Shown here piece after piece: positions 1 to 5,257 of a DNA stretch of 6,039 nucleotides. The first letter of the stretch is position 1, and each line of letters starts with the position of its first letter. This DNA comes from JBECKQ01 sp040235375 (GTDB lineage: Bacteria > Planctomycetota > Phycisphaerae > UBA1845), in assembly GCA_040235375.1 (NCBI GenBank), contig JBECKQ010000267.1, positions 1 to 6,039 on the forward strand, in the 5' to 3' direction. The notes beneath the pieces were generated by a model, which was given only the letters and a program-made list of their open reading frames with translations, had not been told where the DNA came from and did not search any database. Made by a program: the position numbers and the translations under genes.

Positions 1-126
1 CGGCGTCACCTGCCCCTGCGGCGTGGTCACATCCGCCGGGGCCGTGGCCGTCTGGGCGCAGCCGGCGAGGCAGACAATCGACAGCAACACGAGCGAGGCC
101 ATTGCTACTGAGAAGCGCTTCATCAT
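1..126 (-). CDS. Small lipoprotein, N-terminal part (cut by left edge)
   Basis: The first 42 codons of a gene running off the left edge are visible. The product has a classic type II signal peptide: a basic start (MMKRF), a hydrophobic core (VAMASLVLLSIVC) and the lipobox LAGC, with the lipidated cysteine at residue 23. A Thr/Pro/Ala-rich stretch follows (AQTATAPADVTTPQG). The residue after Cys is Ala rather than Asp, so in a Gram-negative cell it would be expected to be sorted to the outer membrane. The gene is in the same operon-like run as the structural genes. It may be an outer-membrane spanin (Rz1-like), a superinfection-exclusion lipoprotein or another phage lipoprotein; too little is visible to decide. 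Start: ATG at 126 or 123, both served by the same site. Confidence 0.72.
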   Translation of the reverse strand, partial: MMKRFSVAMASLVLLSIVCLAGCAQTATAPADVTTPQGQVTP

Positions 127-131
127 CCTGA

Positions 132-139
132 ACCTCCTT
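132..139 (-). promoter_or_regulatory. Strong ribosome binding site of the lipoprotein gene
   Basis: AAGGAGGT on the minus strand is 5 nt from the first of two tandem ATGs (126) and 8 nt from the second (123). It sits in the loop of a possible small hairpin (TCCTG at 145-149 against CAGGA at 126-130), which would leave it exposed. Confidence 0.75.
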
Positions 140-168
140 GAAAACAGGACCAGATGCATTGCGTGTAT

Positions 169-1383
169 TCACACCCGCGTAATGCGGGACTTTTCAGCGG
201 CGACGACGCCGTCTTCACGTATGCGCCCCAGCACGCCGATCGGTGTTTTTCCCGGCTTCGCGTCCGGAGGATCAAACGGCGACTGGGCAATCAGCAGATT
301 GACGCCGGCCTGCGTGATCTTCTGGTACTCAAGCGTTCCGCTGTATCGCCACACGCCCAATTGCGTGTTGTTCAGACTGCCGAGTTCCCAGGGTGCCGCA
401 GTCCAGGGATCGAGGTCGTAGACCTGCCCGCGCGATTCATAGCTGTTGACGTTGCTTTCAGACGTCGCGGTCCACGCCTGGTACGCCGGCACTGAACCGG
501 GGCGATACAGCCGTCCCTGCCAGGAATGGTTCCCGAGAATCCCCGGGCACTTGTTCATGAACTGGAACTTGACGGCCGCGAGCGTCTGGCCCGGCTCGAG
601 AGACGCGCCCGTGAACTGAACGGAGAAGTAGTCCGCGTTGTACTTGGTCTGGATGACGGTGGCGTCGCCGTCCTCGGGGATCTCGTCGAGGTTTGCGTAG
701 AAGTCGACAGCAGGATCCCAGCCGTTGATGAGGCCGTCGGCATCGGGCATCCGCACCTGGACGCCGTGCCCGGAATGCACCTTGGCAGTTCCGTCATCGG
801 TGACGATCATGTCGTCATAGATTGGCGACCAGCCCGCGGGTGCGTTGGGCTTGCCGAAGCGGATGCCCATGATCTTGTCGTCGACGTCGCCGATACGCCC
901 GCTGCCCTGGCCGACAAGAGAATCGTCGACCCAGAGCCGGAAGGTGCCGTCAGTTGCGGACGGCACGGGATGCTCGAGTCCGACGCCGATCCAGTGCCAA
1001 TTGCCGGCGCTCATGGGCTGCGTGGTGGCAATGACGACGCCGTCCCGGTCGGTCAGGACCATCCGATTGCCGGTTGTGGTGGCCAGCTTCGCGATGGCCG
1101 CATCGTTCCAGGCAGACAGGACCAGGACGCTCTCATCCTCGGACCACGTTGACCACTTGATCGCGAACCACACTGCAACGTTGCCCAGGTCGTACGGCTG
1201 CGAAGGCTTGCCGGTCGTTTGATACCGCTCCCACAACCGGAAGTTCGAGATCTGCCCGCTGTTGAGTTGCACTGCGGACGCGCCGAGCCCCGGCCGGCCA
1301 TCGGCCACAAACGCCACGTTCTGCGAGGAATAGAACTCCCCCGCACTCTGGTGCTCGCAGCCGCAGATGTTCCTGATCGCCAT
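169..1383 (-). CDS. Phage structural protein with concanavalin A/LamG-like domain
   Basis: This 404-aa protein has no signal peptide or membrane segment. Residues about 20-197 have the beta-sandwich pattern of LamG/ConA-like lectin folds: NWHWIGVGL (128-136), GTFRLWVDDSLV (146-157) and YDDMIV (189-194). Residues about 198-360 form a second conserved region with GLINGWDPA, DEIPEDGDATVI (233-244) and DPWTAAPWELGSLNNTQLGV (325-344). Phage proteins of this two-part layout are widespread near head and tail genes, and their first domain is thought to bind glycans or decorate the virion. The exact role here is not known. The ATG at 1383 has only a weak GGAAAG upstream, and no better start exists in the 37-base gap. 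It lies 42 bases upstream of the lipoprotein gene. Confidence 0.8.
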   Translation of the reverse strand: MAIRNICGCEHQSAGEFYSSQNVAFVADGRPGLGASAVQLNSGQISNFRLWERYQTTGKPSQPYDLGNVAVWFAIKWSTWSEDESVLVLSAWNDAAIAKLATTTGNRMVLTDRDGVVIATTQPMSAGNWHWIGVGLEHPVPSATDGTFRLWVDDSLVGQGSGRIGDVDDKIMGIRFGKPNAPAGWSPIYDDMIVTDDGTAKVHSGHGVQVRMPDADGLINGWDPAVDFYANLDEIPEDGDATVIQTKYNADYFSVQFTGASLEPGQTLAAVKFQFMNKCPGILGNHSWQGRLYRPGSVPAYQAWTATSESNVNSYESRGQVYDLDPWTAAPWELGSLNNTQLGVWRYSGTLEYQKITQAGVNLLIAQSPFDPPDAKPGKTPIGVLGRIREDGVVAAEKSRITRV

Positions 1384-1420
1384 GATCGGCTTTCCGTGGT
1401 CTGGCAGGCCTTTTGCTGGG

Positions 1421-1753
1421 CTACTTTCGGCTCACCATGGGATTGAAGCTGCCGGCGATGACCGCGATCGTCGGCGCGCCGGCCGCCGACACGTAATACA
1501 GCTGGCTGATACCTGGCCCGACCGTAACGCTGCGACCGTCAGGCAGCTGCAGGCGACCGGAACCTTCGCTCCAGTCCGCCACCGGGGCCGCCTCCGTCGA
1601 GAGCACAACAAGCCCGGCGGCATCGCTGCCGCTGGCATCCTTGCCGTTGTGCGCGAGGCTGTATTCGCGAAGCGGATTCAGCGCCAGCGACTGCAGTGAA
1701 GTCGACGCCGCAATCGTCGCGAAGCCGTTGTCGATGGAAGTCGGATTAGCCAT
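1421..1753 (-). CDS. Small phage structural-cluster protein of unknown function
   Basis: This is a 110-111 aa protein. Tandem ATGs lie at 1756 and 1753; GGAGG is 3 nt from the first and 6 nt from the second, so the second (MANPTSID) is preferred. The sequence has no cysteines, no signal peptide and no membrane helix. It begins with a helical/serine-rich segment (FATIAASTSLQSL), then NPLREYSLAHNGKDASGSD. A beta-rich part follows, containing GRLQLPDGRSVTVGPG and a valine/alanine-rich strand pair (APTIAVIAGSF). It resembles a compact virion-associated beta protein, and its position between the tail-terminator-like gene and the LamG-like gene would suit a tail-tube-associated or accessory structural role. 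No family was recognised. The gap to the next gene is 37 bases. Confidence 0.7.
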   Translation of the reverse strand: MANPTSIDNGFATIAASTSLQSLALNPLREYSLAHNGKDASGSDAAGLVVLSTEAAPVADWSEGSGRLQLPDGRSVTVGPGISQLYYVSAAGAPTIAVIAGSFNPMVSRK

Positions 1754-1756
1754 CAT

Positions 1757-2185
1757 TTACCTCCGCAGCCGATACGTGACGCTCAGCACACTGGTGAAGA
1801 CCCGTTCCTGGTCGAGATGTTCCGGTGCGAAGACGGGCTCGTGCTCGATTGACAGCCATGCAGCATCCGGCATCGCCTCCAGCCGTCTATGACGCAGGTG
1901 GTCAATGATCTCCTGCACCAGATCGCACATGGCATCCATCTGGGCCGCATCATTCGGATCCACCTTCTTCTGAATGCCCACATCAATGACCGGCTCGAAG
2001 TAATCGCTCTCGCGCGTGGCCACGGTGATCGCCTCGCTCTTCGGAATCACCGTGACGTGCAGGTCCTTGAGTTCTGCTAACTCGACGGCCGGCAGGTATG
2101 ACCGCACTGCCGTGAACGGCTGACTGAACGACGCGCCGTTGAGACTCGCCACCATCGCGTCGGCTACCTCGACGATCGTGCTCAC
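1757..2185 (-). CDS. Putative tail terminator / tail-completion protein
   Basis: This 142-aa protein starts at GTG 2185, set by AGGAGGT 8 nt upstream and by a 4-base overlap with the previous stop. It opens with an amphipathic helix (TIVEVADAMVASLN), then FSQPFTAVRSYLP, a DLHVTVIPKSEAI strand, and FEPVIDVGIQKKVD. A helix follows (AQMDAMCDLVQEIIDHLRHR), and it ends with ERVFTSVLSVTYRLRR. This alternating alpha/beta order, with a strand-helix-strand core and a final beta strand, is typical of tail terminator proteins (lambda gpU-like) that cap the tail tube and join it to the head. The type is common in phage structural clusters but often annotated only as hypothetical. Position after the head-completion gene agrees. 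Its TAA is part of the GGAGGTAA that precedes the next gene. Confidence 0.72.
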   Translation of the reverse strand: MSTIVEVADAMVASLNGASFSQPFTAVRSYLPAVELAELKDLHVTVIPKSEAITVATRESDYFEPVIDVGIQKKVDPNDAAQMDAMCDLVQEIIDHLRHRRLEAMPDAAWLSIEHEPVFAPEHLDQERVFTSVLSVTYRLRR

Positions 2186-2436
2186 GGCTGGCGACCTCCT
2201 GGCGGCAACGGCAGGCCGCGCGTAGCGGCCAACGTCCACACCGCTTCCTTGAGTGACTCGAGCGTGCGGCCCTGCTCGGTCTGGGCACGCTCGATACGAG
2301 CGACGTCTTCCTTGATCGCCGCGAGCTGTCCGACGGCCCGCGTGTGCTGGTACGTGCCGGCGACGACGATGCCGAGCAGCGTCAAAAAAACCGCCGCCCA
2401 TTTCGCATGCCCGTTGATCCGCTCTTTGACGTTCAT
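2182..2436 (-). CDS. Small single-pass membrane protein with helical C-terminal tail
   Basis: This 84-aa protein begins at the ATG at 2436, in an ATGA overlap with the upstream stop. Residues about 1-12 are basic (MNVKERINGHAK), residues about 13-31 form one hydrophobic helix (WAAVFLTLLGIVVAGTY), and residues about 36-72 form a charged heptad-like helix (IKEDVARIERAQTEQ...), followed by a proline-rich end. The positive-inside rule predicts a cytoplasmic N-terminus and a periplasmic helical tail. No clear family is recognised. The topology resembles inner-membrane spanins (Rz-like) but is short for that group, and a holin-like or superinfection-related membrane protein is also possible. The in-frame extension up to 2505 is not supported, since the ATGA overlap marks the start. 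Its stop overlaps the GTG of the next gene. Confidence 0.72.
   Translation of the reverse strand: MNVKERINGHAKWAAVFLTLLGIVVAGTYQHTRAVGQLAAIKEDVARIERAQTEQGRTLESLKEAVWTLAATRGLPLPPGGRQP
2194..2200 (-). promoter_or_regulatory. Ribosome binding site deciding a GTG start
   Basis: AGGAGGT lies 8 nt upstream of the GTG at 2185. It fixes the start of the 142-aa gene there, although the frame stays open for another 72 codons upstream with Arg-rich, shadow-like sequence. Confidence 0.75.
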
Positions 2437-2816
2437 ACGGCCTCTGTTCCGATGTGCTTCGTGTGAATCCGCAGCGTTAGCCGATACGCATCGCTGTAGC
2501 GCCACGGCGGCGCACCGCCCGGGCCCATGACTTCGTAGCGATGCATCTGGTTTCCGCTGATCTCCCGAATCTGATCGCCGGCCTGCGGCAGCACCCGCTG
2601 TCCGCCAAGCACCAGTTCCGCCGTCCGAATCAGAAAGTCCCTCGATTCCAGCCGTTGAACGACGCCGTACTCGTCCGTCTGCTCGAACTCGGTGCGGCCG
2701 ACTGTCGCGGCGATATCGATGGACTCCGCTCCACGCTCATACACGACGCTCCGCGTCATGTGCTCGTGGCGCTGCGCGTCCAGCCAGGCCGCACCTTGTT
2801 CGAGCAGATCCGTCAC
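2433..2816 (-). CDS. Putative head-completion / head-tail joining protein
   Basis: This 127-aa soluble protein starts with GTG at 2816 in a GTGA overlap with the cement-protein stop. The upstream ribosome binding site is weak (only GGTGAAG-like), so it probably relies on coupled translation. An N-terminal helix (TDLLEQGAAWLDAQRHEHM) precedes a predominantly beta body containing RDFLIRTAELVLGG and LPQAGDQIRE, then a C-terminal WRYSDAYRLTLRIHTKHIG strand region. The P-x-x-GD-x-I turn and small beta-barrel-like layout resemble phage head-closure/stopper proteins, and the position between cement and tail-terminator-like genes fits that role. The family assignment rests on pattern and position and is not certain. 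Its TGA overlaps the next ATG (ATGA). Confidence 0.72.
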   Translation of the reverse strand: MTDLLEQGAAWLDAQRHEHMTRSVVYERGAESIDIAATVGRTEFEQTDEYGVVQRLESRDFLIRTAELVLGGQRVLPQAGDQIREISGNQMHRYEVMGPGGAPPWRYSDAYRLTLRIHTKHIGTEAV

Positions 2817-3148
2817 TGGCTGAGCTTCACCCGCACTGCAGCGTCATCATCGCCAGCCGCCTTGACGCACTTACCGATCTGCTTGTTGCCCGTCGCTGTT
2901 GACGTGGCCTGGTCGTTCGTGTCGTCCCAGTAGAGAATCGTGCCGGCGGTGATTCCCGTCCCGACTCCCGTGGCCTTCGGGAAGTCGAAGACCCCGGTCA
3001 CCGCCAAAGCGCCGAGCGCGTCGGCGGCGATGTCGACCTTGGCCACCCCGACAAGATCGCCTTGAACAACTACGTCGCCGGCGGCCACCGCCGCAGCCGG
3101 CGTGTAGTCGACGCTGTCGCCGCCATGAATAAACCGTGTTGCTGCCAT
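2813..3148 (-). CDS. Capsid cement/decoration protein (DUF2190 family)
   Basis: This 111-aa protein has the composition and pattern of DUF2190 capsid cement proteins. A short N-terminal FIHGGDSVDYTPAAAV segment leads into GDVVVQGDLVGVAKVDI, a glycine/alanine/valine-rich beta body with no cysteine-rich or membrane segments, and TILYWDDTN near residues 69-77. A terminal VRVKLSQ strand closes it. Such proteins bind the outside of the expanded capsid shell and stabilise it. The placement directly after the major capsid gene is the usual one. The ATG at 3148 has GGAG 9 nt upstream (3158-3161). The 57-base gap before it holds the stem-loop. Its stop codon overlaps the GTG start of the next gene, suggesting translational coupling. 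Confidence 0.85.
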   Translation of the reverse strand: MAATRFIHGGDSVDYTPAAAVAAGDVVVQGDLVGVAKVDIAADALGALAVTGVFDFPKATGVGTGITAGTILYWDDTNDQATSTATGNKQIGKCVKAAGDDDAAVRVKLSQ

Positions 3149-3180
3149 TTATCAGTGCTCCAGAATGGTTGGAGGTAATT

Positions 3181-3203
3181 GCGGGATCTGCGTGTGATCC
3201 CGC
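3181..3203 (-). other. Perfect stem-loop just downstream of the capsid gene
   Basis: GCGGGATC at 3181-3188 and GATCCCGC at 3196-3203 are exact inverted complements (8-bp stem, 7-nt loop). On the minus strand the stem starts two bases after the capsid TGA and ends 32 bases before the start of the cement-protein gene. No T-run follows it on either strand, so it is not a canonical rho-independent terminator. An mRNA 3'-end stabiliser, processing site or partial attenuator that sets capsid expression apart from the downstream genes would fit its position. Confidence 0.6.
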
Positions 3204-3205
3204 GT

Positions 3206-4711
3206 TCAGGCCTCGCCCTTCATCCGCAGCGCGCCGCGGTAATCCTGCTCCCGCACACCGAAGTCGATGTAGCCGCGGAACTGGATGCCCAGCGTGTTGA
3301 AGTCCGCGTCGGTCTTCTCGACCGTCGGTCGGTCGACGCCGTTGAGGAACGCCACCTCGATCGCCGGCAGCCGGTTGGGGTCCGCCAGCAGATTCCACGC
3401 CTTGCTCGAGGCACCGGTGAACGAAGTATTGGACAGGTAAACGCTGGACACGACTTCGAACTTGCCGACGTGCGGATTCGCCGAGGGCTTGCCCTTGTTG
3501 GCCGTCGTGGTCTCGTTGAGCTGGACGCTCTTCATGAGCATGTCGGCCGGAACCTTCAGCGCGATCGGAACCAGCAGGATCACCGCAGGAATGCCCAGCG
3601 GCTTGCCATTGGGCTTGGTCTGCTGGCCGAACAGCACCTCTGCCGCAGTCAACGCGTCGACGGACAGGGCGGTGTCGGCGCCCTCGGCGTAGTTGCCGTG
3701 ATCGGCATGGAAGAACGTCTTGCCGTCGGCCTGCACCGGGTTACGCAGCCACAGCGCCCACACGGCGTCGGCGATGGACTCGGCGGCGCCCATGCCGATC
3801 TGCCGGGGGATGTCGGTGAACGCACCCATGTCGTCGTTGACGATCATCTGGCGCGTCAGCGCGAACATGATGCCGTGGGTGTCGGCCTTCTGCCCGAAGG
3901 TCTGCTCGTCCAGCTTGCCGTGCTTGAGCTCGCCGTCCGGCCCGACCTGCTGGAACTGGAAGCTACCGGTCATGCGGTAGCGGGTGTGCTCCTTGAAGTC
4001 GTTGACGCTGGCGATCCTGGCGATCTTGCGCCAGGCGTCCTCGATGTAGTTGTAGCCCTCCAGCAGCATTTTGTTGGCGACGTTGCTCAGGATGCCGGGC
4101 AGGCTCAGCGTGCTGAACGCCGCCTGCAGCCAGCCCGATGCATCGCGCCGATAGCGCGGCAATTGCTGTCCGCAGGCCAGCTCGCAGAACTCCTGGATGC
4201 CGATGCCGCGCAGCTTGTCGGCCGCCTCGAGGACCGGCTCAGCGTAAACGGCTTCGAGCCGAAAGTTGGGCAGGCCGGCGGCCATCAGGGCGACGGCCTC
4301 GAAGACCTGCGGGCTGCTGTTGCGCGGGCGCGAGTGCACCGCGGCGACTTGCGGGCGGGAAGCGCGGAGAACGTGCAGCTCGGTGCGCGTCTCGTCCCAG
4401 CCCTCCTCGATCGCCTGCGCCTCGACGTCCGGATGCTTGCCGGCGCAGATCTTGCGGATCGCTTCCATGCGCCGCGTTTCGGCCGCGACCTGCCGGCGCA
4501 TCTGCGTCACTGTATCGGTCTCCGCAGCGGAGGCGTTGACGGTGACGGGCGTCGTCGTGGTTTGCGTGGTCCGCGTGTCGGACTCCTTGGCCTTGTCGGG
4601 TTTCGGATCGGCGTCCGCGGCCGCACTGTTATCGGCAGCCGGGTTGCCGTCCGTCAATGCGTCGGCCGGCTGCGTGCTCGTTTCGGTCTTCGTGACCTTG
4701 TTGTCGTCCAT
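3206..4711 (-). CDS. Candidate nested product: protease-free major capsid precursor from internal start
   Basis: An in-frame ATG at 4711-4709 (codon 183 of the fusion) has AAGGAG 9 nt upstream, the same spacing and similar strength as the site for the full-length protein. Initiation here would give a 501-aa protein beginning MDDNKVTK. It would carry the acidic linker, the charged helix and the whole capsid domain but lack the protease. The start falls right after the protease domain's last conserved motif, where a separate capsid gene would begin. By analogy, lambda's scaffold protein Nu3 is made from an in-frame internal start within the protease gene C. The start signal is seen directly in the sequence; its use is inferred. 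Confidence 0.5.
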   Translation of the reverse strand: MDDNKVTKTETSTQPADALTDGNPAADNSAAADADPKPDKAKESDTRTTQTTTTPVTVNASAAETDTVTQMRRQVAAETRRMEAIRKICAGKHPDVEAQAIEEGWDETRTELHVLRASRPQVAAVHSRPRNSSPQVFEAVALMAAGLPNFRLEAVYAEPVLEAADKLRGIGIQEFCELACGQQLPRYRRDASGWLQAAFSTLSLPGILSNVANKMLLEGYNYIEDAWRKIARIASVNDFKEHTRYRMTGSFQFQQVGPDGELKHGKLDEQTFGQKADTHGIMFALTRQMIVNDDMGAFTDIPRQIGMGAAESIADAVWALWLRNPVQADGKTFFHADHGNYAEGADTALSVDALTAAEVLFGQQTKPNGKPLGIPAVILLVPIALKVPADMLMKSVQLNETTTANKGKPSANPHVGKFEVVSSVYLSNTSFTGASSKAWNLLADPNRLPAIEVAFLNGVDRPTVEKTDADFNTLGIQFRGYIDFGVREQDYRGALRMKGEA

Positions 4712-5257
4712 GGACGATTGCTCCTTACCTTGGGCGGCGAGTCGGGCTGAAGTTGCCGCATCCGCGCCGCTGTCGACGAATGAGATTTCCTTGAGAATCG
4801 CGCTGCGGACCACGTGCAGCGGCCCGTTGAATGTTCTTCCGTTGACGGTGACACTCTGGCCGTTGGGCACGAATTCGGCGTCCACGACGGCGGCGCCGAT
4901 GCTGGCCTGCCAGGGGAATCCGTTCGATGCGCTCTTGGCCACATCCCGCGCCCAGCTGGTGTCGCGGCTGACCAACCCCTCGGCGATGACCTCACCGTTC
5001 TCGATCTGCACGCGCTGCGTGTGGCCGACACCCTGTCGGGGGTTGTGATCGAGGCGAACCGGAATGTCCTGCCGTTCGATGGCCAGGCCCTCGAGGTCGA
5101 CCACCACCGGATGCGGAAAACCGTTGATTCGCATCGTCCCGCCGGTGTAGGCGACCATGCGGAAGCGCGGCATCTGCTTGTCCGGCTCGCTCGCCGCTTC
5201 GATGGTCAGCGGACATCGAAACGTCAGGAACTCAGGCTGCTTTTCGGGCTGCGACAT
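3206..5257 (-). CDS. Prohead serine protease / major capsid protein fusion
   Basis: This 683-aa protein combines two morphogenesis activities that are separate genes in HK97. Residues about 10-170 resemble the HK97-type prohead protease (Peptidase S78/U35). Candidate catalytic residues are His71 in RLDHN and Ser119 in WQASIG, followed by the conserved LKEISFVDSGAD (155-166). The family's role is to cleave scaffold segments and itself during capsid maturation. Residues about 174-250 form an acidic Ala/Asp/Thr-rich linker, probably disordered, followed by a charged helix (about 253-271) that may act as a scaffold or delta domain. Residues about 314-683 form the capsid part. DGKTFFHADHGN (511-522) and the region around it recall Mu gpT-like major head subunits. 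The ATG at 5257 is chosen for its AGGAGG; an ATG at 5284 would add 9 residues. The architecture matches known protease/capsid fusion proteins. The gene overlaps the portal by 26 bases and contains a strong internal start at 4711. Confidence 0.9.
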   Translation of the reverse strand: MSQPEKQPEFLTFRCPLTIEAASEPDKQMPRFRMVAYTGGTMRINGFPHPVVVDLEGLAIERQDIPVRLDHNPRQGVGHTQRVQIENGEVIAEGLVSRDTSWARDVAKSASNGFPWQASIGAAVVDAEFVPNGQSVTVNGRTFNGPLHVVRSAILKEISFVDSGADAATSARLAAQGKEQSSMDDNKVTKTETSTQPADALTDGNPAADNSAAADADPKPDKAKESDTRTTQTTTTPVTVNASAAETDTVTQMRRQVAAETRRMEAIRKICAGKHPDVEAQAIEEGWDETRTELHVLRASRPQVAAVHSRPRNSSPQVFEAVALMAAGLPNFRLEAVYAEPVLEAADKLRGIGIQEFCELACGQQLPRYRRDASGWLQAAFSTLSLPGILSNVANKMLLEGYNYIEDAWRKIARIASVNDFKEHTRYRMTGSFQFQQVGPDGELKHGKLDEQTFGQKADTHGIMFALTRQMIVNDDMGAFTDIPRQIGMGAAESIADAVWALWLRNPVQADGKTFFHADHGNYAEGADTALSVDALTAAEVLFGQQTKPNGKPLGIPAVILLVPIALKVPADMLMKSVQLNETTTANKGKPSANPHVGKFEVVSSVYLSNTSFTGASSKAWNLLADPNRLPAIEVAFLNGVDRPTVEKTDADFNTLGIQFRGYIDFGVREQDYRGALRMKGEA
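4721..4726 (-). promoter_or_regulatory. Internal ribosome binding site within the protease-capsid gene
   Basis: AAGGAG on the minus strand lies 9 nt before the in-frame ATG at 4711. It is formed by the Lys-Glu codons of GKEQSSM, at the junction between the protease domain and the acidic linker. Confidence 0.55.

Noticed and set aside
174..188. Inverted repeat CCCGC/GCGGG with a 5-nt loop at the 3' end of the LamG-like gene
   Set aside because: The stem is only 5 bp, lies inside the coding region, and has no T-run on the minus strand. It is likely by chance at this GC content and is not callable as a terminator.
526..1152. Plus-strand open frame (208 codons) antisense to the LamG-like gene
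   Set aside because: It is entirely opposite a conserved-pattern protein, with Asp/Val/Gly/Arg-rich shadow composition and no motif. It arises from the codon structure of the real gene.
2384..2390. Run of seven T on the minus strand in the 84-aa gene that reads T TTT TTG, a possible -1 frameshift site joining it to the frame of the 142-aa gene
   Set aside because: The frame is open after a -1 shift, but the intervening 60-odd codons are Arg-rich shadow sequence, and the downstream gene has its own strong AGGAGGT and GTG. No stimulatory structure was identified. The gene pair is not the tail-chaperone pair where such shifts are known.
3179..4750. Long plus-strand open frame (523 codons) antisense to the protease-capsid gene
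   Set aside because: It lies wholly opposite a well-supported gene, has the Arg/Leu/Val/Gly-rich composition of GC-rich antisense shadows, and shows no recognisable domain.
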